From: Actinocrinis sp035946395
GTDB taxonomy: Bacteria > Actinomycetota > Actinomycetes > Streptomycetales > Catenulisporaceae
Assembly: GCF_035946395.1 (NCBI RefSeq)
Contig: NZ_DASYZI010000320.1
Span: 12,397 to 76,396 of the forward strand
DNA: 64,000 nt
Direction: 5' to 3'
The translations under genes and the position numbers were made by a program. Positions 23,296 to 32,354 of the stretch are shown in pieces (the first letter of the stretch is position 1; the number at the start of each line of letters is the position of its first letter). A model generated the notes under the pieces. That model did no database searches. It was not told the DNA's origin and saw only the letters and a program-made list of their open reading frames with translations.

Positions 23296-24828
23296 TCAGC
23301 AGCCCGGGTTCGTGCTCTGCGTCGAGGTGGCGTCGCCGGAGGTCGCCTTGAGCGTGAACACCTCACCGCAGTAGGAGTCGGTCGGGATCGAGTTGCCGAT
23401 GGAGTACGCGGTCTTCCCGCTGAGCGTCCACGACGCCGTGCGCTCGCCGGTCCGCTTACCGTCCTTCGTTCCGTAGTAGTCCACGCTGACGGTGACCTGA
23501 CCGGTGCCGGAGGTGTTCACCGCGAGGATCATGCCGATCTGGTGCACGGTCGGGCTGCCGCCGAGCAGTTGGACCTGAAGCGCGGTCACGTCGGCCGCGT
23601 TCGGGGGCGGGGGCTGGGTCGGCGGCGTGGTGACCGGTGTCACGCCCGACGGACTGCTCTTCGCGGCGGGCGCGGAGGTCGCCGGGTGGGCCTCAGCCGA
23701 ATTCGAGGCACCCGCGCCGGTTCCGGGGGCATGTGCGGCGTGCGAGGCACTCGGTGGCGGGGCCGCGGCCGGGTTGCCCGCCGAGTTGGAGCCGAGGTGC
23801 AGGCTGGTGGCGGCCCACCAGGACAACGCGGCGACCGCGCCGAGGATGCCGACCGCCTGGATGACCATGCCAGCGTGTGGGCCGCGCCGCTCACCGCGCA
23901 CGATCGGTGCGTAGTCGTCCTCGTCCTCAAGCCGGTCGTCGTCCTTGCCCCAGACGATCGGGCGGGAGAACGCCGGAGGCGGCGGGTTGCCGGGAAGGGG
24001 CTCCCCGCGCGGCGGCGTGCTCTTCGGGATGCCGGGCCCGGCGCCGACGCCTGACGCGGCGTAGGCGGAGGGCGGACCGAAGAGCGGCGACGAAGTCGGC
24101 CCGGTGGCCGCGCGAGGCGGCTCCTGCGGCCGGAACAGCTGCTCAAGTTCGGGTTCGAGGTCGTCCGGCAGCTGCGGCGGAGCCTGGTGCTGCGGCGGGA
24201 CGTGCGCGGGCGGGGTGAACGTGGGGCCCGGCTGGTTCGACGGGAGTTCGTGCTCGACCGGCGCCTGCGGCCCGGCGCCCGGCGCGTCGAAGGACTCGAA
24301 CTCGTAGGCCGGCCTGCGGTGCCGGCCGGAGTTGGCCAGCGGGTCGACGATCGCCGTCGCGGGCACCGAGCCGAACGCGGCGGCGACCCGCGGAGCATGC
24401 GTATGCTGCGGCGGCCCCTCGGTCACCGCGCTGGGCGGGGCGGCCGCCGGGTTGGGCACCGCGGGCGCGAACTGGTCGAGGATGCGCGCGCCGGCCGAGG
24501 CTATTCGGGCCAGGTCGGCGGACAGGTGCGCCTGGTGGTTCAGCGTCCAGTCCAGATCCACGTCGTCGAGCACGGGGCGCCACCAGTCCAGCGCGAAGCC
24601 CGCCTGCGCGAGCAGCGCCTGGACCTGACCGTCCCACGGAGTCTCGTCGCCGGACTGCTCCCCGGCCAGTTGCGAGACCCGGGAGGCCACCGTCGAGAGC
24701 TGATCGAGGGCGACGCGGGCGTCGGCATCCGTCCGGGGCAGCGCCCAGCGCAGCCCCAGCAAGGCCTGAACGAGTTCGTCGCGCGGATCCGTCGGCCGGT
24801 CCGGACCCGGCGTCCTCCAATCGGTCAC
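23296..24828 (-). CDS. Hypothetical single-pass membrane protein with Pro-rich cytoplasmic region
   Basis: I do not recognise a family for this 510-residue protein. The first about 125 residues are helical (ELVQALLGLRWALPRTDADARVALDQLSTVASRVSQL), followed by a long Pro/Ala/Gln-rich disordered stretch (about 130-335) with an acidic run DDDRLEDEDDYAP. One TM helix follows (about 345-368, MVIQAVGILGAVAALSWWAATSL), then a Ser/Ala/Pro spacer. A C-terminal extracytoplasmic beta-rich domain of about 100 residues ends with two cysteines (SYCGEV and NPGC) that could form a disulphide. Start GTG at 24828. It is convergent with PhzF and followed by tex on the same strand. It resembles envelope proteins of unknown role. 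Confidence 0.7.
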   Translation of the reverse strand: MTDWRTPGPDRPTDPRDELVQALLGLRWALPRTDADARVALDQLSTVASRVSQLAGEQSGDETPWDGQVQALLAQAGFALDWWRPVLDDVDLDWTLNHQAHLSADLARIASAGARILDQFAPAVPNPAAAPPSAVTEGPPQHTHAPRVAAAFGSVPATAIVDPLANSGRHRRPAYEFESFDAPGAGPQAPVEHELPSNQPGPTFTPPAHVPPQHQAPPQLPDDLEPELEQLFRPQEPPRAATGPTSSPLFGPPSAYAASGVGAGPGIPKSTPPRGEPLPGNPPPPAFSRPIVWGKDDDRLEDEDDYAPIVRGERRGPHAGMVIQAVGILGAVAALSWWAATSLHLGSNSAGNPAAAPPPSASHAAHAPGTGAGASNSAEAHPATSAPAAKSSPSGVTPVTTPPTQPPPPNAADVTALQVQLLGGSPTVHQIGMILAVNTSGTGQVTVSVDYYGTKDGKRTGERTASWTLSGKTAYSIGNSIPTDSYCGEVFTLKATSGDATSTQSTNPGC

Positions 24829-24898
24829 CCTTGGTTGGTACCCCCGCTTCCTGATACACAGTGCTGCCGGGTGGTTACGATTTCGTGCCCGTGGTTGC

Positions 24899-27292
24899 TT
24901 ATTTAACCAAACCGGCGCGCCGTAGCGCATCAGCAAGTGCGGTATCGGCCGATCCGCCGGAAGTCCCGGCGCCGCGGCCGCGATCGCCGCGCTGCCGCTC
25001 ACCCTGGCCGCGCGCGTCGCGATCACGGTTCTGATCTGCGCGGTTGCGCTCGCCGCGACCCTGCTCGGCACGGTTCTGGCCGCCGCGCGAACGCTGCGGC
25101 TCGTCGTCGAGGCGCAGGGTGAGCGAGATGCGCTGCCGCGGCAGGTCCACGTCCAGCACCTTGACACGCACCACGTCGCCGGGCTTGACCACCTCGCGCG
25201 GGTCCTTGACGAAACTGCGCGACATTGCCGAGACGTGCACGAGCCCGTCCTGGTGCACGCCGACGTCCACGAACGCCCCGAAGGCCGCGACGTTCGTCAC
25301 CACGCCTTCGAGCAGCATGCCGGGTTGCAGGTCCGAGGGCTTCTCCACGCCCTCCTTGAAGGCGGCGGTGCGGAACGCGGGGCGCGGGTCGCGGCCCGGC
25401 TTCTCCAGCTCGCGCAGGATGTCGGTGACGGTCGGCAGCCCGAAGGTGTCGTCGACGTAGTCGGCGGGCCTCAGCGCGCGCAGCGCGGTCGCGTTGCCGA
25501 TCAGGCTCCTGATCTCCTGCTTGGTCGAGGTCAGGATCCTGCGGATCACCGGATAGGACTCCGGGTGCACGCTGGAGGCGTCCAGCGGATCGTCGCCGCC
25601 GGGGATGCGCAGGAAGCCCGCGCACTGCTCGAAGGCCTTGGGGCCGAGGCGGGACACGCTCTTGAGCGCGCCGCGGGTGCGGAACGGGCCGTTGGCGTCG
25701 CGGTGCGCCACGATGTTCTCGGCCAGGCTGTCGCCGATGCCTGAGACGCGGGCCAGCAGCGGCACCGAGGCGGTGTTGACGTCCACGCCGACGCCGTTGA
25801 CACAGTCCTCGACGACGGCGTCCAGCGAGCGGGAGAGCTTGAACTCGGAGATGTCGTGCTGGTACTGGCCGACGCCGATCGACTTCGGGTCGATCTTCAC
25901 CAGCTCGGCCAGCGGGTCCTGGAGCCGGCGCGCGATGGAGACGGCGCCGCGCAGCGAGACGTCGAGCTCGGGCAGCTCCCGCGCGGCGTAGGCGGAGGCC
26001 GAGTAGACCGACGCGCCGGCCTCGGAGACAAGCACCTTGGTCAGCCGCAGGTCGGGGTGGCGGGCGATCAGATCGAGGGCCAGCTTGTCCGTCTCCCGCG
26101 AGGCGGTGCCGTTGCCGATGGCGACCAGGTCGACGTGGTGCGCCGCGGCCAGCTTCGCGAGCACGGCGATCGACTCGTCCCAGCGCTGCTGCGGCACGTG
26201 CGGGTAGATCGCGGTGGTGGCCACGACCTTGCCGGTGTCGTCGACCACGGCGACCTTGACTCCGGTGCGGTAGCCGGGGTCAAGGCCCATCGTGGCGCGG
26301 GTGCCGGCCGGTGCGGCGAGCAGCAGGTCGCGCAGATTGGCGGCGAACACGCGCACCGCCTCGTCCTCGGCCGCCTGACACAGCCGCATCCGCAGGTCGA
26401 CGCCGAGCTTGATCAGGATGCGGGTGCGCCAGGCCCAGCGCACCGTGTCCAGCAGCCAGTGGTCGGCGGGGCGGCCCTGGTCCGCGACGTCGTAGCGGGC
26501 GGCGATGCGCACCTCGTAACCGGTGCGGACCGTGGCGCTTTGAGCCGCCGCGGCCTCCGGTCCGGCCTCTTCGGGCTCGAAGACGAGGTCGAGCACCTCT
26601 TCCTTCTCGCCGCGCAGCAGGGCCAGCACCCGGTGCGAGGGCAGCGTGGTGAACGGCTCGGCGAACTCGAAGTAGTCGGAGAACTTCGCCCCGGCGTCCT
26701 GCTTGCCGTCCCGCACGCTGGAGACGACCCGGCCGCGCTCCCACATCCGCTCGCGCAGTTCGCCGATCAGGTCCGCGTCCTCGGCGAAGCGCTCGACCAG
26801 GATCGAGCGGGCACCGTCGAGCGCCGCCGCGGCGTCGGCCACGCCGCGGTCCGCGTCCACGTACGCGGCCGCGGCGGTCTGCGGGTCCTGCGACGGGTCG
26901 GCCAGCAGCAGGTCGGCCAGGGGTTCGAGCCCCGCCTCGCGGGCGATCTGCGCCTTGGTGCGCCGCTTCGGCTTGAACGGCAGGTAGATGTCCTCAAGCC
27001 GGGCCTTGGAGTCCGCGGCGTTGATCTGCGCCTCCAGCGCCTCGTCGAGCTTGCCCTGGCTGCGGATCGACTCCAGGATCGCGGCGCGGCGCTCCTCCAG
27101 CTCGCGCAGGTAGCGCAGCCGCTCCTCCAGGTTGCGCAGCTGCGTGTCGTCCAGCGCCTCGGTGGCCTCCTTGCGGTACCGGGCGATGAACGGGACGGTC
27201 GCCCCGCCGTCCAGCAGCTCCACCGCCGCCGTGACCTGGCGCTCGCGCACACCCAGCTCTTCCGCGATCCGCTGGTTGATCGGCACCGTCAT
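24899..27292 (-). CDS. tex: Tex family RNA-binding transcription accessory protein
   Basis: This 797-residue protein has the full Tex architecture: helical N-terminal region (VPINQRIAEELGVRERQVTAAVELLDGGATVPFIARYRKEATEALD), YqgF/RNase-H-like domain near 330-430 (MGLDPGYRTGVKVAVVDDTGK), helix-hairpin-helix region (VNTASVPLLARVSGIGDSLAENIVAHRD) and a C-terminal S1 domain (GMLLEGVVTNVAAFGAFVDVGVHQDGLVHVSAMS). Tex binds nucleic acid and influences transcription. After S1 comes an Arg/Gly/Gln-rich basic tail (about 735-785, RNRADQNRDRDARGQGERQRG), probably an RNA-binding extension. Start ATG at 27292. Confidence 0.95.
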   Translation of the reverse strand: MTVPINQRIAEELGVRERQVTAAVELLDGGATVPFIARYRKEATEALDDTQLRNLEERLRYLRELEERRAAILESIRSQGKLDEALEAQINAADSKARLEDIYLPFKPKRRTKAQIAREAGLEPLADLLLADPSQDPQTAAAAYVDADRGVADAAAALDGARSILVERFAEDADLIGELRERMWERGRVVSSVRDGKQDAGAKFSDYFEFAEPFTTLPSHRVLALLRGEKEEVLDLVFEPEEAGPEAAAAQSATVRTGYEVRIAARYDVADQGRPADHWLLDTVRWAWRTRILIKLGVDLRMRLCQAAEDEAVRVFAANLRDLLLAAPAGTRATMGLDPGYRTGVKVAVVDDTGKVVATTAIYPHVPQQRWDESIAVLAKLAAAHHVDLVAIGNGTASRETDKLALDLIARHPDLRLTKVLVSEAGASVYSASAYAARELPELDVSLRGAVSIARRLQDPLAELVKIDPKSIGVGQYQHDISEFKLSRSLDAVVEDCVNGVGVDVNTASVPLLARVSGIGDSLAENIVAHRDANGPFRTRGALKSVSRLGPKAFEQCAGFLRIPGGDDPLDASSVHPESYPVIRRILTSTKQEIRSLIGNATALRALRPADYVDDTFGLPTVTDILRELEKPGRDPRPAFRTAAFKEGVEKPSDLQPGMLLEGVVTNVAAFGAFVDVGVHQDGLVHVSAMSRSFVKDPREVVKPGDVVRVKVLDVDLPRQRISLTLRLDDEPQRSRGGQNRAEQGRGERNRADQNRDRDARGQGERQRGDRGRGAGTSGGSADTALADALRRAGLVK

Positions 27293-27430
27293 CGTCTTCC
27301 GCCCTGCCCGCCTGTTGACTGGTCCTCGTCCTGTGCACGCGCCGTGCACAGACATATTGGCAGAACTCGGCGCGGCGGATCGCAGAAAACCGCTGGAGGC
27401 CGCCACCCGCGATCCAGCATGATCGCGGGT

Positions 27431-28003
27431 ATGGAAAGCAGTGATCACAGCGGCTGGGAAGTCCGCAGAGTCCGCGCGGACGAGTGGCGGGCGCTGCGGG
27501 ACATCCGGTTGGAAGCGCTCAAGGACACGCCGATCGGCTTCGGCGAGCGCTACGAGGACGCGCTCGCAAAGCCTGACGACGACTGGCGCGAGCGGGCGCG
27601 GCGCGACGCCGAAGCCGCGCACACGGCACTGTTCGCGGCCTTCGACCCGAGCGGGCGGATCGTCGGCACCACCGGAACCTTCACGAAGGCGGACTCGGTC
27701 CTGACCGACGGCCGCGAGCTGGTGATCTACGGCGTTTACGTGACGCCGGGGCAGCGCGGCGCGCGGCGCGGCGTTGATCGGCACAGTGTTGATCAACCCG
27801 GCGTCGCCTCGCTGTTGTTCGACGCGGCGATCGCGTGGGCACGGGAGGCCGGTGGCGCGGACGTGATCACGTTGTCGGTGCACGAGCGCAACGAGCGGGC
27901 ACACGCCTTCTACCGCCGCTACGGCTTCGCGGACACCGGCGTACGCACCCCATACAACCTCGACGAGACGGCGCTGTTGATCGAGATGCGCTTCGAGGGC
28001 TGA
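27431..28003 (+). CDS. GNAT-family N-acetyltransferase with an insert in the CoA-binding loop
   Basis: This 190-residue acetyltransferase has N-terminal WEVRRVRADEWRALRDIRLEALKDTPIGFG, beta4 ELVIYGVYVTPGQRG, motif A GVASLLFDAAIAWAREAG and motif B LSVHERNERAHAFYRRYGFADTG. The family expects Q/R-x-x-G-x-A directly after the beta4 strand. Here about 13 residues (ARRGVDRHSVDQP) separate QRG from GVA, encoded by a 15-bp direct repeat. This could alter acetyl-CoA binding. The ATG at 27431 has CATGAT 7 nt upstream; an ATG at 27419 is also in frame. It is divergent from tex. Confidence 0.85.
   Translation: MESSDHSGWEVRRVRADEWRALRDIRLEALKDTPIGFGERYEDALAKPDDDWRERARRDAEAAHTALFAAFDPSGRIVGTTGTFTKADSVLTDGRELVIYGVYVTPGQRGARRGVDRHSVDQPGVASLLFDAAIAWAREAGGADVITLSVHERNERAHAFYRRYGFADTGVRTPYNLDETALLIEMRFEG
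27773..27797 (+). repeat. 15-bp-period direct repeat inserted in the GNAT gene
   Basis: GTTGATC begins at 27773 and again at 27788 (second copy GTTGATCAAC). The segment encodes VDRHS-VDQPG inside the acetyl-CoA loop. It resembles, in opposite orientation, the intergenic repeat at 19580-19610. Confidence 0.5.
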
Positions 28004-28098
28004 CAAAGAGCACGACACACCGTGGCCGCCGCGTGACGTCCAGACACGTGCCGGGATCGAAGATCCTGGTGGCACCGTCAACAGACAGACCGCGCCCA

Positions 28099-28127
28099 TA
28101 CACTGGTGCCCCCGGCTTCGAGCCGGG
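28099..28127 (+). promoter_or_regulatory. Candidate promoter and 5'-UTR hairpin of the AAA+ gene
   Basis: TACACT (28099-28104) is a good -10 box. About 7 nt later a hairpin CCCGGC-TTCGA-GCCGGG (28111-28127) would form the 5' end of the mRNA, 8 nt before the ribosome site GGGGAGG of the gene at 28148. Confidence 0.45.
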
Positions 28128-28147
28128 ATCGCATCGGGGAGGACGCC

Positions 28148-29452
28148 GTGGACGGTTCGCCGCTCATCGACAGCCTGCGCAAGGCGGTGGAAGCCGCCCC
28201 GCGGGACGTGCCGCTGCGCCTGCACCTCGCCGGTCTGCTGCTCGATGCCGGAGCGACGGCCGAGGCGATCAGCCACCTCGGGCTGGTGCTCGCCGCCGAG
28301 CCGACTTCCACGGCCGCCCTCGCGCTGATGCAGCGCGCAGTCGGCGGCTCCTCCCCCGCGCCCGGCGCCACGCCTCAGGCCGCGCCGATACCCGGCCCGT
28401 CCGTCTCCCCGGATTCGCTGCCGGACGCGATACCCCCGGCGCCTGGCGCTCCCCCTACCGGCGGCTTCGGCGAACCGGACTTCGAGGGCTTCGACTGGGA
28501 CGCGGCGGCCCGCGACCTCGGCGAGGCGCTGCCGCCGATGTTCGTCGACGGCGACGAGGAGCTGACCGAGCCGGCCTTCGACGTGGAGTCCAGCACGGTG
28601 CGGCTGGCCGACGTCGGCGGCATGGCGCAGGTGAAGAAGCGGCTTGAGGCCGCGTTCCTGGCACCGATGCGCAACCCCGAGCTGCGCAAGCTGTACGGCA
28701 AGTCGCTCAAGGGCGGGCTGCTGCTCTACGGGCCGCCCGGCTGCGGCAAGACCTTCCTGGCCCGCGCGATCGCGGGCGAGCTCGGCGCGGCCTTCTTCTC
28801 GGTGACGCTCGCGGACGTGCTCGACATGTACATCGGGCAGAGCGAGCGCAACCTCAGCGAGATCTTCGCCACCGCCCGGCGCAACGCGCCCTGTGTGCTG
28901 TTCCTCGACGAGGTGGACGCGCTCGGCCAGCGCCGCAGCCAGCTGCGGTCCAACTCGATGCGCGGGACCGTCAACCAACTGCTGGCCGAGCTCGACGGCG
29001 TCGGCGCGCAGAACGACGGGGTCTTCGTGCTCGCGGCGACCAACGCGCCGTGGGACGTGGACGTGGCGCTGCGCCGGCCGGGGCGGCTGGACCGCACGGT
29101 GCTGGTGCTGCCGCCCGACCAGCAGGCGCGCGAGGCGATCCTGCGTCACCATCTCAAGGGCCGCCCGGTGGCGAAGATCGACCTCGGTGCGACGGCGAAG
29201 CGGACCGAGGGCTACTCCGGCGCGGACTTGGCGCACGTCTGCGAGACTGCGGCGGAGCGGGCGCTGCTGGACTCGGCCGTCACGGGCAACGTCCGGATGA
29301 TCGAGATGCGGGACATCGAGGCCGCGCTGGGCGAGGTGCGCCCGTCGATCGGGCCGTGGCTTGAGTCGGCGCGCAACGTGGCGATGTTCGCCAACGAGGC
29401 CGGTGCCTACGACGACCTGCTGGATTACCTCAAGAAGCGCAAACTGCTGTGA
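28148..29452 (+). CDS. AAA+ ATPase with N-terminal TPR-like region
   Basis: A 434-residue ATPase of the FtsH/Cdc48-like AAA class without a protease domain. Residues about 1-75 are TPR-like helices (LRKAVEAAPRDVPLRLHLAGLLLDAGATAEAISHL), then a Pro-rich linker and the AAA module: DVGGMAQVKKRLE, Walker A GPPGCGKT (about 195), Walker B CVLFLDEVDAL (about 253) and the second region of homology VFVLAATNAPWDVDVALRRPGRLDR. It probably remodels protein complexes as a hexamer. GGGGAGG stands 5 nt before the GTG at 28148. It is coupled by a 4-bp overlap to a membrane-bound TPR protein that may be its adaptor. Confidence 0.88.
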   Translation: MDGSPLIDSLRKAVEAAPRDVPLRLHLAGLLLDAGATAEAISHLGLVLAAEPTSTAALALMQRAVGGSSPAPGATPQAAPIPGPSVSPDSLPDAIPPAPGAPPTGGFGEPDFEGFDWDAAARDLGEALPPMFVDGDEELTEPAFDVESSTVRLADVGGMAQVKKRLEAAFLAPMRNPELRKLYGKSLKGGLLLYGPPGCGKTFLARAIAGELGAAFFSVTLADVLDMYIGQSERNLSEIFATARRNAPCVLFLDEVDALGQRRSQLRSNSMRGTVNQLLAELDGVGAQNDGVFVLAATNAPWDVDVALRRPGRLDRTVLVLPPDQQAREAILRHHLKGRPVAKIDLGATAKRTEGYSGADLAHVCETAAERALLDSAVTGNVRMIEMRDIEAALGEVRPSIGPWLESARNVAMFANEAGAYDDLLDYLKKRKLL

Positions 29453-30507
29453 CCGGCCCGGACACGCGGGACGAGCTCATCCGCGCCTCCACGCTGCTCG
29501 ACCTCGGCCGTCCGGGCGAGGCACGCACCCGGCTCGGCGTGGTGCTGGCGGCGGATCCCGGCAACGCCTTCGCGTTGCGGCTGCTGGCCCGCTGCCATCA
29601 CGCGACCGGGGAGATGGGCCAGGCGATCGAGACGGCGAAGGCCGCGGTCGCGGCCGATCCCGGCTCGGAGCACGGTCACCGGATCCTGGCCAACGCGTAC
29701 AACGCGGCGGGCGATCGCCCGGCGGCGACGGCCGAGGCGCGGGAGGCGCTGCGGCTGGCCCCGGAGGAGTGGCGCTGCCACTGGCTGCTGGCCGAGTGCC
29801 TGCGGCACAGCGACCCGCACGCCGCGCTGCCCCCGGCACAGCGCGCCCGGGAACTGGCGCCCAACGAGGCCGACGTGCACGTGCTCTACGGCGTCGTGGT
29901 CAAGCAGCTCGGCCGGTCCGAGGAGGCCCGCGCGGCCTACCTGCACGCGCTGAGCATCAATCCGAACCTCGCCACCGCGCACAACAACATCGCGGTGCTG
30001 GACCGGGCGAACGGCAGCTGGGCACGGGCGCTGGCCGGTTTCCGCACCTCGCTGCGGCACAATCCGCAACAGAAGCTGGCCCGGGAGAACCTGGCGAACA
30101 CGATCGTGCTGCTGCTGCGCCGCCTGTGCGGAGCGGCGTACGCGGCGACGTTCCTGGTGCTGGTCGTCTCCGACCTCACCAGCGCCGCACAGCTGCGCGT
30201 GCTCGGGGCCGCGGTCGCGCTCGCGATGCTCGGCGGGCTCGCGTGGATCATGTTCATCGCCCGACGCAGCGTCGGCACGTTCGCGAGCACGGTCGTGCGC
30301 ACCGACCGGCGCGCCGTCACGGCCCTGATCGTGTTCGGCGGCGCGTTCGTGGTCACGGTGGCGCTCGCGGTGGTGCAGGTCGTCCCGCTCAGGCTCGTGC
30401 GGTCGACGTTCGGCGGGATCGGGCACAACGGGCACCTGCTCACGGCCATCGGCGTCGGCTCGATCATCGCCGCGCGCGGCACCACCAGGAAGCGGAAGAA
30501 GAAGTAG
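29449..30507 (+). CDS. TPR-repeat membrane protein, partner of the AAA+ ATPase
   Basis: This 352-residue protein starts at a GTG overlapping the AAA+ stop (GTGA). Residues about 8-225 form six TPR-like units with the usual small/large residue pattern (ALRLLARCHHATGEMGQAIETAKAAVAADPG; AHNNIAVLDRANGSWARALAGFRTSLRHNP). Four hydrophobic segments follow (about 226-330, e.g. AAYAATFLVLVVSDL, VLGAAVALAMLGGLAWIMFIA, ALIVFGGAFVVTVALAVV) and a basic C-terminus RKRKKK. The TPR region likely faces the cytoplasm and recruits substrates for the ATPase. No enzymatic motif. Confidence 0.8.
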   Translation: MTGPDTRDELIRASTLLDLGRPGEARTRLGVVLAADPGNAFALRLLARCHHATGEMGQAIETAKAAVAADPGSEHGHRILANAYNAAGDRPAATAEAREALRLAPEEWRCHWLLAECLRHSDPHAALPPAQRARELAPNEADVHVLYGVVVKQLGRSEEARAAYLHALSINPNLATAHNNIAVLDRANGSWARALAGFRTSLRHNPQQKLARENLANTIVLLLRRLCGAAYAATFLVLVVSDLTSAAQLRVLGAAVALAMLGGLAWIMFIARRSVGTFASTVVRTDRRAVTALIVFGGAFVVTVALAVVQVVPLRLVRSTFGGIGHNGHLLTAIGVGSIIAARGTTRKRKKK

Positions 30508-30547
30508 CCGGCCCGGGCGGCGACGGATCGGTGTCACTGCGCCTCAG

Positions 30548-30553
30548 TAGCAT
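30548..30553 (+). promoter_or_regulatory. Candidate leaderless -10 box (TAGCAT) of the LLM oxidoreductase gene
   Basis: TAGCAT ends 6 nt before the GTG at 30560; no Shine-Dalgarno is visible. The only nearby ATG (30551) runs into a stop after two codons. Confidence 0.4.
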
Positions 30554-30559
30554 GGCGTC

Positions 30560-31495
30560 GTGATCGAGACTTCGGATGGCGAGACCTCTACGGCGCCGCG
30601 CCGGATCGGCGTCATGTACGACCGCGACCTGCCGCCGGAGGGCCTCGCCGACTTCGCGCGCGAGGTCGAGGCGGGCGGCGCCGACGACCTGTGGCTGGTC
30701 GAGGACCTGCGGTGGGCCGGCTCGATCGCCTCGGCCGCCACCGCCCTGGCCGCGACGCGGATGCTGCGCGTCGGCATCGGGATCACGCCCGCGCCGCTGC
30801 GCAATCCGGCGCTGCTCGCCATGGAGCTCGCGGCGCTGGCCCGCATCCATCCGGGTCGCCTCGTCGCCGGGATCGGGCACGGCGTGCCGGAGTGGATGGA
30901 GCAGGTCGGGGCGGGCACGCCGCACCGTCTGGCGCTGTTGAAGGAGACCATGGACGCGGTGCGGGCGCTGCTGCGCGGCGAGGAGGTGACGCTGCACGGC
31001 CGGGTCGTCCACCTCGACGGCGTGCGGCTGGTGCATCCACCGCGTGAGGTGCCGCCGGTGATCGCCGGCGTCATCGGCCCGCGGTCGCTGGAGCTGTCCG
31101 GCCGTGTGGCGGACGGCACGCTGATCGTCGAGGGACGCGGTCCGGATGAGGTGCTCGGCATCCGTGCCCTGATCGAGAAGGGCCGCGCGGACGCGGACAC
31201 CGGCGCGGGCGTGGCCGGCGAAAAGCCGCACATGCTGCTGATCTTCACTCATCTGTGCATCGACGAGGACACAGAGAAGGCACGCGCGGCCTTGGCGCCG
31301 ATCGTCGCCGACTACTCCGAGCTGCTCGGCATCGCGCCGCAGGACGTCTTCACGGTCTCGGGCAGCCCGGCGGACGTCGCCGCACGCGTCCGGTCGCTGT
31401 GGCAGGCCGGGATCGACACGGTGATCCTGCGTCCGGTGGGCGAGCGCCCGGCGCAGCAGTTCGTGAGGGCCGTCGCCGCCGTTCGCGAGCACTGA
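30560..31495 (+). CDS. LLM-class flavin-dependent oxidoreductase
   Basis: A 311-residue TIM-barrel enzyme of the luciferase-like (F420 or FMN) family: RIGVMYDRDLPPEGLADFAREVEAGGADDLWLVEDL, LRVGIGITPAPLRNPALLAMELAALARIHPGRLVAGIGHG, LLKETMDAVRALLRGEEVTLHG and PPVIAGVIGPRSLELSGRVADGTLI. The pattern is closest to F420-dependent oxidoreductases common in actinobacteria. The reaction cannot be assigned. GTG start, leaderless architecture. The gene is monocistronic between the TPR gene and the convergent LutA-like gene. Confidence 0.88.
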   Translation: MIETSDGETSTAPRRIGVMYDRDLPPEGLADFAREVEAGGADDLWLVEDLRWAGSIASAATALAATRMLRVGIGITPAPLRNPALLAMELAALARIHPGRLVAGIGHGVPEWMEQVGAGTPHRLALLKETMDAVRALLRGEEVTLHGRVVHLDGVRLVHPPREVPPVIAGVIGPRSLELSGRVADGTLIVEGRGPDEVLGIRALIEKGRADADTGAGVAGEKPHMLLIFTHLCIDEDTEKARAALAPIVADYSELLGIAPQDVFTVSGSPADVAARVRSLWQAGIDTVILRPVGERPAQQFVRAVAAVREH

Positions 31496-31526
31496 CGACC
31501 CGTCTGGCCCCGTCCATCGGCCCGGA

Positions 31527-32228
31527 TCAACCGGCGCGCGTCGCGGCGAGCACTTCGGCCAGGTGGATCGTCTTGATCGGGGCCTGCGAACGCCGGGCGA
31601 TCCCGCCGATGTGCATCAGGCACGAGTTGTCCGCGGCCACCAGATACTCCGCCGCGCTGCTCACCGCGTTGGCCACCTTGTCCGCGCCCATCGCCGCCGA
31701 GACGTCCGGATTCTTCACCGAGAAGGTGCCGCCGAAGCCGCAGCACTCCTGCGCCCCCGGCAGTTCCTCCAGTTCGAGGCCCGCCACCGCGCGCAGCAGT
31801 CTGGTCGGCCGGTCGCCGACGTTCAGCAGCCGCAGTGAGTGACACGTCGGGTGATACACGACCCGGTGCGGAAAGTACGCGCCCACGTCCTCGACTTCGA
31901 GGACGTCGATCAGGAACTCGGACAGCTCGTACACCTTCGGGATGGCCACATCCCGGACAATCCTCGGATGAATGTCGCGGACCATCGCCGCGCAGGAACC
32001 CGAAGGGGCGACCACGTACTCGTACCCGCCGAAGACCTCGGCGAAGTTGCGGGCCAGCGGCTCGGCATCGCGCTGATATCCGGTGTTGTAATGCATCTGG
32101 CCGCAACAGGTCTGCGCCATCGGGAAGTCCACGGTGACGCCGAGCCGCTCAAGCAGCCCGACCGTCGCCTTTCCGGCGTCGGGGAACAGCGCGTCGTTCA
32201 GGCAGGTGATGAACAGCGCGGCGCGCAC
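31527..32228 (-). CDS. (Fe-S)-binding LutA-like protein (CCG domains)
   Basis: This 233-residue protein carries two cysteine-rich CCG domains: AALFITCLNDALFP...FPMAQTCCGQMHYNTGY in the N-terminal half and HPTCHSLRLL...AQECCGFGGTFSVKNPDVS in the C-terminal half. It matches LutA/YkgE, a subunit of the L-lactate-oxidising iron-sulphur complex LutABC, related to the glycolate oxidase Fe-S subunit. LutB and LutC genes normally follow in an operon, but the adjacent minus-strand gene is a GNAT protein. The copy is therefore an orphan or its partners lie elsewhere. Length is typical (about 240). Confidence 0.88.
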   Translation of the reverse strand: MRAALFITCLNDALFPDAGKATVGLLERLGVTVDFPMAQTCCGQMHYNTGYQRDAEPLARNFAEVFGGYEYVVAPSGSCAAMVRDIHPRIVRDVAIPKVYELSEFLIDVLEVEDVGAYFPHRVVYHPTCHSLRLLNVGDRPTRLLRAVAGLELEELPGAQECCGFGGTFSVKNPDVSAAMGADKVANAVSSAAEYLVAADNSCLMHIGGIARRSQAPIKTIHLAEVLAATRAG

Positions 32229-32354
32229 GGATCAACCCCTTCGTCGGCCGGCAGAGATCCGATCACATCATGCTGCGCCGGACGCCCGAACAGCAACATG
32301 AGCAGCCGGTGGCACCCGTGGACCGTACGAACGCGTCGGCCGCGCGGAACCGGT

